Virus record (IMG/VR): IMGVR_UViG_3300049596_000305
Location: 1 to 30,833 of that record
Strand: one strand, 5' to 3'
Length of the DNA stretch: 30,833 bases
Source: a virus
The translations under genes were made by a program, and so were the position numbers. The notes beneath the pieces were generated by a model. That model had not been told where the DNA came from, searched no databases, and worked only from the letters and a program-made list of their open reading frames with translations. Positions 1 to 5,881 of the stretch are shown one piece after another (the first letter of the stretch is position 1; every line of letters starts with the position of its first letter).

Positions 1-351
1 ATCTGAAGTAGTATCAATTTCTTTTGCACATAAAACAATATTAAGTTTAAAAGCTATATTTGGTTTATAAATTTCTAAATATGTATATATGCCCTTGCAA
101 TATCTTAATGCTTGTAAAAAAGCTGATATTCCTGCTTTTTCTTTTTTCAGTTCGTAAACAGTTATTTCAAAATAACTATTACTTAAAAAATCGTGTGGTA
201 TTTTTTCATAAGTAACTAAATCTGCAATACCATAATTACCAATTCTTAATTGTCTTAATTTTTTACCACTAATTAACAATCCTTTTTCTTGTAGTTTTTC
301 ATTATCTGTTTCCCAAATAATTTGTTCTAAATCCTTTTCTAAAAATTTCAT
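1..351 (-). CDS. RecB/Cas4-like PD-(D/E)XK nuclease, 3' end outside window
   Basis: The first 117 codons of a minus-strand gene that runs off the left edge. The translation begins MKFLEKDLEQ and has the core of the PD-(D/E)XK nuclease fold: D44 in GIADL, then E67-x-K69 in VYELKK, then Q80-x-x-x-Y84 in QALRY. The QxxxY motif is typical of the RecB/Cas4/lambda-exonuclease branch. In phages such enzymes process DNA ends for recombination. The gene follows an SSB and an annealing-like gene, so a recombination exonuclease is a reasonable inference. It has its own host-type promoter and a long structured leader. No Shine-Dalgarno sequence is visible before the ATG. The missing C-terminus prevents a firmer family assignment. 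Confidence 0.6.
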   Translation of the reverse strand, partial: MKFLEKDLEQIIWETDNEKLQEKGLLISGKKLRQLRIGNYGIADLVTYEKIPHDFLSNSYFEITVYELKKEKAGISAFLQALRYCKGIYTYLEIYKPNIAFKLNIVLCAKEIDTTSD

Positions 352-370
352 ACGTTCCGTATTTTAAATG

Positions 371-460
371 AAAATTCCATAATCGTTTGGACTAAATGTA
401 GGAGCGTCCGCCCGATTATGGAATAAATATTTTTTAAATTAGTATTAGCTCCTACCTTAA
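371..460 (-). ncRNA. Structured leader or small RNA with pseudoknot
   Basis: Downstream of a host-type promoter the minus-strand transcript can form a perfect 12-bp stem (ATTCCATAATCG at 424-413 with CGATTATGGAAT at 385-374). A nested 4-bp stem is possible (GGAC 409-406 with GTCC 392-389). The loop carries GCTCCTAC (405-398), exactly complementary to GTAGGAGC near the RNA 5' end (455-448), giving an 8-bp pseudoknot. The long stem is followed by a short U-rich run (UUUUCAUUU), so it could also act as a terminator. The nuclease start codon lies 20 nt beyond this block. It could be a riboswitch-like attenuator, an autoregulatory leader or a short independent RNA. I do not recognise the class. 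Confidence 0.5.
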
Positions 461-468
461 TACAAATG

Positions 469-499
469 CAAATATAATATTTTAATTTAAACCTGCAAA
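469..499 (-). promoter_or_regulatory. Bacteroidota-type promoter for the nuclease gene
   Basis: On the minus strand TTTG (499-496) is followed after exactly 19 nt by TATATTTG (476-469), matching the Bacteroidota housekeeping promoter TTTG-N19-TAnnTTTG. Transcription should start near 462, giving a leader of about 110 nt before the nuclease ATG. The -33 box lies inside the hairpin that follows the SSB gene. Confidence 0.75.
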
Positions 500-517
500 A
501 TTAATTGCAGGTTTTTA
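491..517. terminator. Hairpin terminator after the SSB gene
   Basis: ACCTGCAA (491-498) and TTGCAGGT (505-512) form a perfect 8-bp stem with a 6-nt loop. The T-run is better on the plus side (five T) than on the minus side (TTTAAATT). It lies 10 nt past the SSB stop codon, so it probably ends that unit, perhaps weakly. Confidence 0.6.
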
Positions 518-526
518 TTAACAATT

Positions 527-874
527 TTAAAAAGGCAATCCATCTGCAGCTTGTTGTAATACTTCTGATGGTGCTGTAAAAGTTTCTGCTTGTGTAGTTG
601 TACTTGCATCTTCTTTATCAATTCTCCAGCCATTTAAACTACAATACCATTTACCGTTATAAGAATTACCTCTAATATTAATTCCCACCTTTACGTTTTG
701 CCCTATTGCGTATTTGTCTAATATTTCACATTTGTCTTGCACAAAATCAATAGGCACTTCTTGAGCATATTGCTCATCGGTTTTAACTACTAATAATCTT
801 TTTTTGAAAGTTCCTGCACTTCCTACTACTTCTGTATTTCCAATATGGATAATACTACCAATTACTTCACTCAT
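527..874 (-). CDS. Single-stranded DNA-binding protein, DUF3127-like
   Basis: A 115-aa protein with an OB-fold-like pattern of alternating strands (EVIGSIIHIGNTEVV..., KKRLLVVKTD, GQNVKVGINIRG, YNGKWYCSLNGWRI). It has an acidic, low-complexity tail ending DGLPF, which resembles the LPF tip by which bacterial SSB recruits partner proteins. The size and tail match the DUF3127 group found in Bacteroidota and their phages. It should coat single-stranded phage DNA in replication and recombination. It is last in the 1722-527 unit, after an annealing-like protein. A host SSB paralogue would normally be longer. Confidence 0.7.
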   Translation of the reverse strand: MSEVIGSIIHIGNTEVVGSAGTFKKRLLVVKTDEQYAQEVPIDFVQDKCEILDKYAIGQNVKVGINIRGNSYNGKWYCSLNGWRIDKEDASTTTQAETFTAPSEVLQQAADGLPF

Positions 875-893
875 TTTTATTTAATTTAATTAA

Positions 894-1280
894 TTATTTA
901 CGTTTAAAATCTTCGCTTTCATCTTCTCCAAATACTCCCAATTCATAAAACCCTGTTAGTTTTAAAACAGCTCTACTCATTGCACGTTTCTCTGCCATTT
1001 CCATAACATACCAACTTTGAGTGTTACCATCTTTAAAACTATCACCTTTTAAAGCACTACCAAAAGTTTCAATTCGTGTATTTTCTTTTAATGCAGTTGC
1101 TTTAACTACACAAAATTTAGGTTCGCAATTTATAACATCGTAAGTTATTTGTACTTTTTCTTTTGCTTGTATCTTATCAATACCACTACGAGTAATAATA
1201 ATATAATGCTGGTGCTTGTATACATCATCTTTAGTTAATTCAAACTTAACATAAAGCTCTTTTAATTTATCTACATTCAT
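894..1280 (-). CDS. Phage conserved protein, possible annealing (Rad52/ERF-like) factor
   Basis: A 128-aa protein. The C-terminal half carries MAEKRAMSRAVLKLTGFYEL (residues 95-114) followed by the acidic GEDESEDF (118-125). This resembles phage proteins with an AEKRAxxRxxLKLxG...SEDE signature, and recalls ERF/Rad52-type annealing proteins, which end their core in a similar basic helix and acidic stretch. The N-terminal half (ITRSGIDKIQ, VQITYDV, VVKATAL) looks like short beta strands. It lies directly before an SSB and upstream of a nuclease, the usual company of an annealing protein. The family assignment is inference; plain 'conserved phage protein' is the safe call. Confidence 0.45.
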   Translation of the reverse strand: MNVDKLKELYVKFELTKDDVYKHQHYIIITRSGIDKIQAKEKVQITYDVINCEPKFCVVKATALKENTRIETFGSALKGDSFKDGNTQSWYVMEMAEKRAMSRAVLKLTGFYELGVFGEDESEDFKRK

Positions 1281-1284
1281 AATT

Positions 1285-1722
1285 TTAATATTTAATTGTT
1301 AAACTATCTGCTGAATATTTTACACTTACTTTTGGTATTTCGCAACCATCACTATCATACAAAGGTTCTGTTTGTTTTAAAGCTATTTTTAAAACTTCTT
1401 CACGTTCTTTTAATTTTCTGTTTAAATCTGCCCAAAGTTCATCTTCTGCAAATTGTATCATTTGGCGACCATTTACAGGATTAATTTCTATTCCAAACGC
1501 TATTTGCTTTTCAGCAGGAATACTATCTTTAATTGCATCGTAAATAGTGTTAATCGTTTCTTTAATTCTTACAGCTTGGCTAAACATTTCTAACTTTTCG
1601 TGTTCGCCATTGTTAATTAATCTGTTTGCAAATTCAACAGCGTTTGCTTGTACTTGCTTTTTTGTTGGGTAACTTTCTGCAATCTGTTGCATACTCATTA
1701 ATTCATAAAGATTTTTGCTCAT
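1285..1722 (-). CDS. Conserved phage protein of unknown function
   Basis: A 145-aa soluble, mostly helical protein, first in the unit that continues with the annealing-like protein and SSB. The N-terminus (MSKNLYELMSMQQIAESYPT) and the beta-like end (IPKVSVKYSADSLTIKY) flank charged helices that may form a coiled coil (about residues 95-118, DLNRKLKEREEVLKIALKQ). No catalytic motif is visible. Its position suggests a role in recombination or DNA metabolism. The ATG follows an AT-rich leader (AAAACAAAAACATT) nearly shared with two other early units. Confidence 0.6.
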   Translation of the reverse strand: MSKNLYELMSMQQIAESYPTKKQVQANAVEFANRLINNGEHEKLEMFSQAVRIKETINTIYDAIKDSIPAEKQIAFGIEINPVNGRQMIQFAEDELWADLNRKLKEREEVLKIALKQTEPLYDSDGCEIPKVSVKYSADSLTIKY

Positions 1723-1750
1723 AATGTTTTTGTTTTGATTATTAATACTG

Positions 1751-1792
1751 CAAATATAAATATAATTTATTTAATAAAAAAATATTTTATTA
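1751..1792 (-). promoter_or_regulatory. Dyad-type phage promoter (copy 1)
   Basis: The minus strand has TATATTTG (1758-1751) but no TTG box at the -33 distance. Instead, 11 nt upstream, lies a 23-bp AT-only block (1770-1792) identical at three places in the window. Its core has perfect 8-bp arms (TAATAAAA and TTTTATTA) around 5 nt. It drives the 1722-527 unit. The dyad could bind a phage regulator or act as an UP element. Confidence 0.6.
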
Positions 1793-1795
1793 CTT

Positions 1796-2068
1796 TTATT
1801 CAGTTATCATTGTGTAATTCTTACGAATAACTGTATCTATTTTAAAAGCTAATTCGTTTAAATACGTTCCTTTAGATATTTGTTTGCTTTCAAATATTGC
1901 TTCCATCATAGGCTCTAAAGCATCTTCTAAATCTTTGCCTTTGTCTATAATTTCTTTTGCTAAAAAACTATTTGCTTGTATATCGTTTAACTCTGTAATT
2001 AGTAAATAAGTTAAAGTTGCAATTTTATGGCTACTTAAATTATGCTTTTTATTTGTTTGTAGTTTCAT
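1796..2068 (-). CDS. Hypothetical early phage protein
   Basis: A 90-aa, mainly helical protein with a basic N-terminus (MKLQTNKKHNLSSHK) and a mixed-charge body (FLAKEIIDKGKDLEDALEPM). No motif is recognised. It is the last gene of the 3117-1796 unit, 2 nt past the stop of the gene before it. Its stop codon lies 3 nt before the dyad of the next promoter. Function cannot be assigned. Confidence 0.5.
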   Translation of the reverse strand: MKLQTNKKHNLSSHKIATLTYLLITELNDIQANSFLAKEIIDKGKDLEDALEPMMEAIFESKQISKGTYLNELAFKIDTVIRKNYTMITE

Positions 2069-2070
2069 AG

Positions 2071-2352
2071 TTAATTTTGTATTGGTTGTTGGAATACTGT
2101 ATCTTTTACAGTTGTATAGGGTAAAGCTGCACGTCTATTAAAATAATTGCTTACATTGTTATTTTCGTTTATAGCTTCTAATTTGCGTTTACTTAATTCT
2201 TCTTCAAAATCACGTTTTAATTCTAAAAATAAATTAATACTTTGTGCAGTTGTTTTATCTCTGAATAAGATAATTTTTAAATCTGCTACTTCTTGCGATT
2301 GGTTTTTAACTCCTGTTAAAATATTCCAGTAATTTGTTAATCTGTTTTTCAT
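2071..2352 (-). CDS. Hypothetical early phage protein
   Basis: A 93-aa protein with a central charged helix (about 42-62, LFLELKRDFEEELSKRKLEA) and a flexible, Asn-rich C-terminal third that ends FQQPIQN. No domain is recognised. It lies 4 nt after the small HTH gene and is probably co-transcribed with it. The plus-strand open frame opposite it is a by-product of AT-rich coding sequence and not a gene. Confidence 0.5.
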   Translation of the reverse strand: MKNRLTNYWNILTGVKNQSQEVADLKIILFRDKTTAQSINLFLELKRDFEEELSKRKLEAINENNNVSNYFNRRAALPYTTVKDTVFQQPIQN

Positions 2353-2356
2353 AATT

Positions 2357-2569
2357 TTAAATTTTAGTTATAATTTCGTTTTCTACTAATATTAAATCTT
2401 TATCAATTAAACCTTTTTGCTTTAATAATTTAGCAAGGTGTACAGCTTCTTTTAAATTATATTGTTTTTTCTTTTGGTAGTGTATTAGTTGAGTACTTAC
2501 CCCTGTGTGCTTACTTAACCTGTATGCTGTTAAATCTGTTTGTTCTAATAATTGCTCGATTGCGTTCAT
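2357..2569 (-). CDS. Small Cro/C1-like helix-turn-helix protein
   Basis: A 70-aa protein with one predicted helix-turn-helix: residues 13-34, LTAYRLSKHTGVSTQLIHYQKK, fit the XRE/Cro pattern (A-x-x-L-S-x-x-T-G-V-S-x-x-x-I). The rest is two short helices and a tail (LILVENEIITKI). This is Cro size and too small for a full repressor. It lies in an early-type operon behind one of the three dyad promoters, so it is a candidate binder of that dyad. That link is inference only. Confidence 0.6.
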   Translation of the reverse strand: MNAIEQLLEQTDLTAYRLSKHTGVSTQLIHYQKKKQYNLKEAVHLAKLLKQKGLIDKDLILVENEIITKI

Positions 2570-2571
2570 AA

Positions 2572-2754
2572 TTATAATTTTTCTATTTCTTGTTTAACTT
2601 CTTCAAAATATTTTACATTACAATTTCGTATTTTTAATTCAAAAATTATAACATCAACTGCTATTAATGCACATTGTTTACCTTGTATTACTCTACCATC
2701 ATAAATTCGTAAATACTTATTTACTAATTCTATTGCTTTTTCTTTTGGTGTCAT
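2572..2754 (-). CDS. Conserved small phage protein
   Basis: A 60-aa protein (MTPKEKAIELVNKYLRI...KQCALIAVDVIIFEL...YFEEVKQEIEKL). Small proteins with this layout (an MTPKEKA start, a central KQCALIAVDE-like helix, and a W/YFEEVKQEIEKL end) are, from memory, very common in Bacteroidota phages, but their function is not known. The start codon overlaps the stop of the upstream gene (ATGA), indicating translational coupling. Confidence 0.6.
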   Translation of the reverse strand: MTPKEKAIELVNKYLRIYDGRVIQGKQCALIAVDVIIFELKIRNCNVKYFEEVKQEIEKL

Positions 2755-2924
2755 TTTATCTGGTTTTTAAGTTGTTCGATTGTTTTTTCAAGTTCACTCA
2801 TATAGTTTTCAATTTTAATAAAAGCCAAACCTAATTCTGTTTGTGCCATTACTTCGGTGTCTACTAATTCACTGCAATAAAGCTCGTGCATTTCTGCTCT
2901 TAAATCTTCTAATTTAGTTGCCAT
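2751..2924 (-). CDS. Small coiled-coil protein
   Basis: A 57-aa gene: MATKLEDLRAEMHELYCSEL at the N-terminus, and a heptad-like C-terminus (YMSELEKTIEQLKNQIK) suggesting a coiled coil. It overlaps the upstream gene by 11 nt, and its TGA overlaps the next ATG, so it fits tightly in the 3117-1796 operon. No function is recognised. That both ends join its neighbours by overlap is the main support for it being real. Confidence 0.55.
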   Translation of the reverse strand: MATKLEDLRAEMHELYCSELVDTEVMAQTELGLAFIKIENYMSELEKTIEQLKNQIK

Positions 2925-3117
2925 AAAATAAGTTGTCTAAAGGTAATACAAAGTGAAAGTCTTTTACTTCTAACGCATCAAATAAATGCATCATTTCAAT
3001 TACTTTTAAATTAGTCCAAGCTACCTCTTTTGTTAAAACCATAACCAAGTCGATAGAAGTGTAAGCTGCTAATTTTAATTTGTTTTCTTGTGATAATTTT
3101 TCATAAAGTGTTTTCAT
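2914..3117 (-). CDS. Hypothetical early phage protein, first in its unit
   Basis: A 67-aa helical protein (MKTLYEKLSQENKLKLAAYT at the start, LPLDNLFYGN at the end). It has no recognised motif. It is the first gene behind the second dyad-type promoter. Its leader, AAAACAAAATATT before ATG, nearly repeats those of the units starting at 1722 and 26362. Confidence 0.5.
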   Translation of the reverse strand: MKTLYEKLSQENKLKLAAYTSIDLVMVLTKEVAWTNLKVIEMMHLFDALEVKDFHFVLPLDNLFYGN

Positions 3118-3148
3118 AATATTTTGTTTTAATTATTAATTGATAGGG

Positions 3149-3189
3149 CAAATCTACAACTTTAATTTTAATAAAAAAATATTTTATTA
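3149..3189 (-). promoter_or_regulatory. Dyad-type phage promoter (copy 2)
   Basis: The minus strand has TAGATTTG (3156-3149), preceded after 10 nt by the same 23-bp AT block (3167-3189) found at 1770-1792 and 26415-26437. There is no TTG at -33. It starts the unit of small genes 3117-1796. Confidence 0.6.
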
Positions 3190-3202
3190 GTTTTTTTTAC
3201 AT

Positions 3203-3227
3203 AAAAAAAGGTTAGCACTTGCCAACC
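3203..3227 (-). terminator. Intrinsic terminator after the membrane protein gene
   Basis: GGTTGGC (3227-3221) pairs with GCTAACC (3216-3210) on the minus strand through one G-U pair and a 4-nt loop, followed by seven U. The pairing is complete only in the minus direction (an A-C mismatch on plus), so it ends transcription coming from 3878-3252. Confidence 0.8.
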
Positions 3228-3251
3228 CCTTAAAACATTGATAAAATTAAT

Positions 3252-3878
3252 TTAAAATATTTTTAGATAATATCCAATACCTATCCTTTTTTCTGTATCA
3301 AATGAAGCATTTATCATATTGCCTCGTTTATTTCTAATACCAATTCCTGCAGAAAATAGCGGTTTATCTAAAAGTAAAGTATTTGCAACGTTTACACCCA
3401 AATATAAATTGTTTTTTGGCTTCGGTGCATCTACTTCTAAAGTTTGTGCTTTAATAGTGTAATCAAACTTCATAGCGTGTATTTTACCGCTCACTTCTCC
3501 GCTTACTTGAGCATTTATATACTTGTCGTCAAATTGTTGCTTAAAAGCGTTTATTTCGATTGCTTTTGCATACGCTTGTATTTGTGCTAAACTATCCATT
3601 TTGATAAACTCGTTTTGCATACGATTATTTTCATCAAATAATTTATCTATTTGTGAAACGTAAAAACCAACCCCTGCAGTATCACGTACCTTTTTAGTTA
3701 TTGGCACGTGTACTATATTGGTTTGTATTATTGCTTTTCCTTTGACTTCTTTGGTTTGTATTTTTATCTTTTCTGCAAATTGTGGCTCTGAACCGCAACC
3801 ACGAAAAAACAAAACAATAAATAAAATTACCCAACCTAACCACTTTAAATTTTCTACTAAATTAATTTTCTTTTCCAT
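3252..3878 (-). CDS. Membrane-anchored phage protein, spanin candidate
   Basis: A 208-aa protein with a single N-terminal membrane segment (about 12-25, KWLGWVILFIVLFF) followed by RGCGSEPQ. C28 is a possible lipidation site, but the residues before it fit a lipobox poorly. The rest would be periplasmic: a helical stretch (75-120), then strands (GEVSGKIHAMKFDYTI) and a C-terminal beta-rich part (NLYLGVNVANTLLL ... IGIGYYLKIF) like the end of an outer-membrane or periplasmic domain. No classical spanin genes were found in the window, so this is a candidate for joining inner and outer membrane in lysis. It is not next to the endolysin, and a surface or exclusion role is equally possible. Confidence 0.45.
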   Translation of the reverse strand: MEKKINLVENLKWLGWVILFIVLFFRGCGSEPQFAEKIKIQTKEVKGKAIIQTNIVHVPITKKVRDTAGVGFYVSQIDKLFDENNRMQNEFIKMDSLAQIQAYAKAIEINAFKQQFDDKYINAQVSGEVSGKIHAMKFDYTIKAQTLEVDAPKPKNNLYLGVNVANTLLLDKPLFSAGIGIRNKRGNMINASFDTEKRIGIGYYLKIF

Positions 3879-4068
3879 TTACAATATCTTTTAATTGATT
3901 AAATATATTTTCGTGTTTATTGCCCCAAAACATCTCACAATTAACTGCATCTTCTTCTCTGTTAAAATCACAATAAGCTTGCCTATATTCATTTGCAGGT
4001 GCTGTAAATCTGTAACACATTAATTTTGAAGGACATTTATTATCTTGGCATTTTGCTATATCACTCAT
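3862..4068 (-). CDS. Cys-rich small protein, paralogue 2
   Basis: A 68-aa protein with C7-x4-C12-x5-C18-x-RFTAP, a later C33 and CEMF near residues 44-47. The same spacing (KC-x4-C-x5-C-x-RFT-x-P ... CEMF) is in the gene just upstream (4244-4071), so the two are tandem duplicates. The cysteines suggest a zinc-binding fold. Its end overlaps the start of the membrane protein gene by 17 nt. Function unknown. Confidence 0.6.
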   Translation of the reverse strand: MSDIAKCQDNKCPSKLMCYRFTAPANEYRQAYCDFNREEDAVNCEMFWGNKHENIFNQLKDIVNGKEN

Positions 4069-4070
4069 AA

Positions 4071-4244
4071 TTAATTGTTTTGAGCTAAAAACATTTCACA
4101 CTCATTATCTTTTAATGGTGTTTCTAAAAAATAATCTTGGTTTTCCTCATCCGGTGTAGTAAACCTTAAACACATAAAATTTAATTCACATTCTAAATCT
4201 TTGCATTTAACAAACTTTTCATCTGCGTTAATGTTAATTTCCAT
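4071..4244 (-). CDS. Cys-rich small protein, paralogue 1
   Basis: A 57-aa gene translated MEININADEKFVKCKD... It has C14-x4-C19-x5-C25-x-RFTTP, then Q-x-Y and CEMF (49-52), parallel to the next gene downstream. It begins inside the end of the 55-aa gene upstream (11-nt overlap) and stops 2 nt before the next ATG. A zinc-binding role is inferred from the cysteines only. Confidence 0.6.
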   Translation of the reverse strand: MEININADEKFVKCKDLECELNFMCLRFTTPDEENQDYFLETPLKDNECEMFLAQNN

Positions 4245-4401
4245 CTGCTAATTCTTTTAATGCTTCGTTAATACTTCCTTGTTGGTAACCTATTTGAATT
4301 AATAAACCTGTAAAAATATCAAATATTTCATCTGTTGTTAAATCATCGTTTTGCGTTTCTACTGTGTAGGTAGCTCCGTAATGTTTAATTTCTATTTTCA
4401 T
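4234..4401 (-). CDS. Conserved small acidic phage protein
   Basis: A 55-aa gene: MKIEIKHYGATYTVETQNDD, then DEIFDIFTGLLIQIGY and a short tail. It looks like two strands followed by an amphipathic helix. Small proteins with the MKIEIKHYG...YTVET...DDLT layout recur, from memory, in Bacteroidota phages without known role. It overlaps both neighbours (17 and 11 nt), supporting its place in the operon. Confidence 0.6.
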   Translation of the reverse strand: MKIEIKHYGATYTVETQNDDLTTDEIFDIFTGLLIQIGYQQGSINEALKELADGN

Positions 4402-4531
4402 ATTTCAATTTTATTATTTTGTGATATACTTTGTTTACTGATTCCTTATTGCAACCTCTGTTATAATTAAATTTTATAATTCTTTGTATTCTTTGTAATG
4501 GTGAGTATTGCTTTTCTTTTTTTTCTAACAT
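4385..4531 (-). CDS. Small basic hypothetical protein
   Basis: A 48-aa, strongly basic protein (MLEKKEKQYSPLQRIQRIIK ... NKVYHKIIKLKYENRN). It begins 2 nt after the metallophosphoesterase stop and overlaps the next gene by 17 nt. The charge would allow nucleic acid binding, but no motif supports that. Function unknown. Confidence 0.5.
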   Translation of the reverse strand: MLEKKEKQYSPLQRIQRIIKFNYNRGCNKESVNKVYHKIIKLKYENRN

Positions 4532-4533
4532 AA

Positions 4534-5736
4534 TTAAAATATTATAGGGTTAATACTTTTTTGGTTCTCGTAATAGTTAAAAACAATAAAACTACTATTT
4601 GTGTTTTTAAAGTTAGTTTTTACCCAATCACTTGGCGGAGAAAAAGCACCAAAGTTTTGATATTCAAAAGCAGATGATGAAGTAAAATCTAATAATAATT
4701 GGTGGCTATCACCTTTGCTAAATTCTATTGTGAAATAATGCAATCTGTACTCATCAATATAGTTTTTTATCTTTTCAATTTGTACAGCGTCTAAATGTGG
4801 TTTAAAACCAAACTTCATATTTTTATCGTCTTTACCGTGAGTTAAAATAAAGCATCTGTTTTCTACGATATAATGGTCGATAAATTTTCTTTGATTAGTT
4901 ACCTTAACGTTTTCGTATTTAAGCTCAATATATGCTTTAAAAGCACTATTAACAATGTAGCCAAAACTTCCAGCGTGGTTATCATTACAAATATTAATAC
5001 ATTCTATTTTATTGTAATAAGGAATTAAAGTATCTATTAAACGTATTTTAAAACTTAAACCTACATCAAACGCTTTTTGATTATCCATATTTTGTGGTAA
5101 ACTATGCCCACCACGAGTAGTAACTGCATCGTAACCATCCATAAAATCGCCTAATTCGTGAATGATTAAAGTATCTGATTTCCTGTTAATTAAAGTTTGT
5201 GAAACCATAGTTTCTAAACGTTTGTTTAATTCTAATTCGTTCCAAGCACCATCGTATAAACTGTAACCGTTTTGGTTTACTTCCATACCTACGTGAACAT
5301 CAGTATAAACTAATCTGTCAAATAATGATAAATCTAATTTACGTTCTATTTTAGGTAATTTAATTGGTACAACTAAATCTTTAAAAATGTTTGTAAAATC
5401 AATTTCTTTTTCTAATTCTACTTCCGTTTGTGGTTCTATGTATTCTGGGTTTTTAACAAATATGCTGCTTTGCTTTGTTTTAAGCCACATATGTTTTACC
5501 GAAGTGTTTGGTACATCTAACTCGTTTGTAGCGTTGTAAATACCCTCGTGTTCATCTAACAAGCGTAATCTGTTTCTTTTAATATAAGTGCGAAGTAAAT
5601 CCACATCTTTATTAACGTTACCGCCCTCGTTGGTGTTTAATAGTTTTTTTGCAATTTCAGTATCAGTACAGTTTTTATTATCCTGTAATAATTCAGTTAA
5701 ATTAGCATCGTAATTTTTCCATTTTGATACGCTCAT
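4534..5736 (-). CDS. Calcineurin-like metallophosphoesterase
   Basis: A 400-aa protein with the metallophosphoesterase motifs in order: D146-x-H148 (YTDVHVG), GDFMDG at 196-201, NDNH at 251-254, H300 (LTHGKDD) and GDSH at 342-345. Residues of these motifs normally hold two metal ions and cut phosphate esters. The N-terminal part (about 20-60) looks like a helix-turn-helix region, so it may act on DNA or RNA. It is the first gene after a strong host-type promoter and heads the run of small genes down to 3252. The substrate cannot be read from the sequence; a nuclease or nucleotide phosphatase is most likely. Confidence 0.75.
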   Translation of the reverse strand: MSVSKWKNYDANLTELLQDNKNCTDTEIAKKLLNTNEGGNVNKDVDLLRTYIKRNRLRLLDEHEGIYNATNELDVPNTSVKHMWLKTKQSSIFVKNPEYIEPQTEVELEKEIDFTNIFKDLVVPIKLPKIERKLDLSLFDRLVYTDVHVGMEVNQNGYSLYDGAWNELELNKRLETMVSQTLINRKSDTLIIHELGDFMDGYDAVTTRGGHSLPQNMDNQKAFDVGLSFKIRLIDTLIPYYNKIECINICNDNHAGSFGYIVNSAFKAYIELKYENVKVTNQRKFIDHYIVENRCFILTHGKDDKNMKFGFKPHLDAVQIEKIKNYIDEYRLHYFTIEFSKGDSHQLLLDFTSSSAFEYQNFGAFSPPSDWVKTNFKNTNSSFIVFNYYENQKSINPIIF

Positions 5737-5761
5737 AATTTATTTTGTTTAAAAGTTTCAA

Positions 5762-5792
5762 CAAATATATATAAATAATTTGTATAAACAAA
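5762..5792 (-). promoter_or_regulatory. Bacteroidota-type promoter, leftward
   Basis: On the minus strand TTTG (5792-5789), 19 nt, then TATATTTG (5769-5762). It reads into the metallophosphoesterase gene with a leader of about 20 nt. It overlaps a rightward promoter of the same class, so the two may exclude each other. Confidence 0.75.
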
Positions 5793-5809
5793 AAAAATTG
5801 TTATATTTG
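5779..5809 (+). promoter_or_regulatory. Bacteroidota-type promoter, rightward
   Basis: On the plus strand TTTG (5779-5782), 19 nt, then TATATTTG (5802-5809), a perfect match. Nothing of gene size follows on this strand before a terminator at 5848-5877, which points to a short RNA product. Confidence 0.7.
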
Positions 5810-5814
5810 CATAT

Positions 5815-5877
5815 CATAATTGAGTTTTAAGTTATTAATTAAGAAAAAACCCTTGCAGTTTATGTAAGGGTTTTTTT
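5815..5877 (+). ncRNA. Candidate small RNA between divergent promoter and terminator
   Basis: A plus-strand promoter at 5779-5809 and a hairpin ending in seven T at 5871-5877 bracket about 65 nt. The hairpin (AACCCTTGCA 5848-5857 with TGTAAGGGTT 5863-5872) pairs fully on the plus strand using a G-U pair. On the minus strand the same site gives an A-C mismatch. So the hairpin is shaped for rightward transcripts, although both flanking genes are leftward. The 5' part is A/U-rich with no clear ORF or RBS. The target is unknown. Confidence 0.5.
5848..5877 (+). terminator. Terminator, better paired on plus strand
   Basis: A 10-bp stem (5848-5857 with 5863-5872), a 5-nt loop GTTTA, and T7. It also lies 5 nt past the peptidase stop, with A6 upstream, so it may end leftward transcripts of the lysis genes as well, with one mismatch. 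Confidence 0.75.
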
Positions 5878-5881
5878 GATT

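Noticed and set aside
5820-5867. Leader peptide of about 15 codons in the candidate plus-strand RNA
   Set aside because: It needs a TTG start and has no further support; too short to claim.
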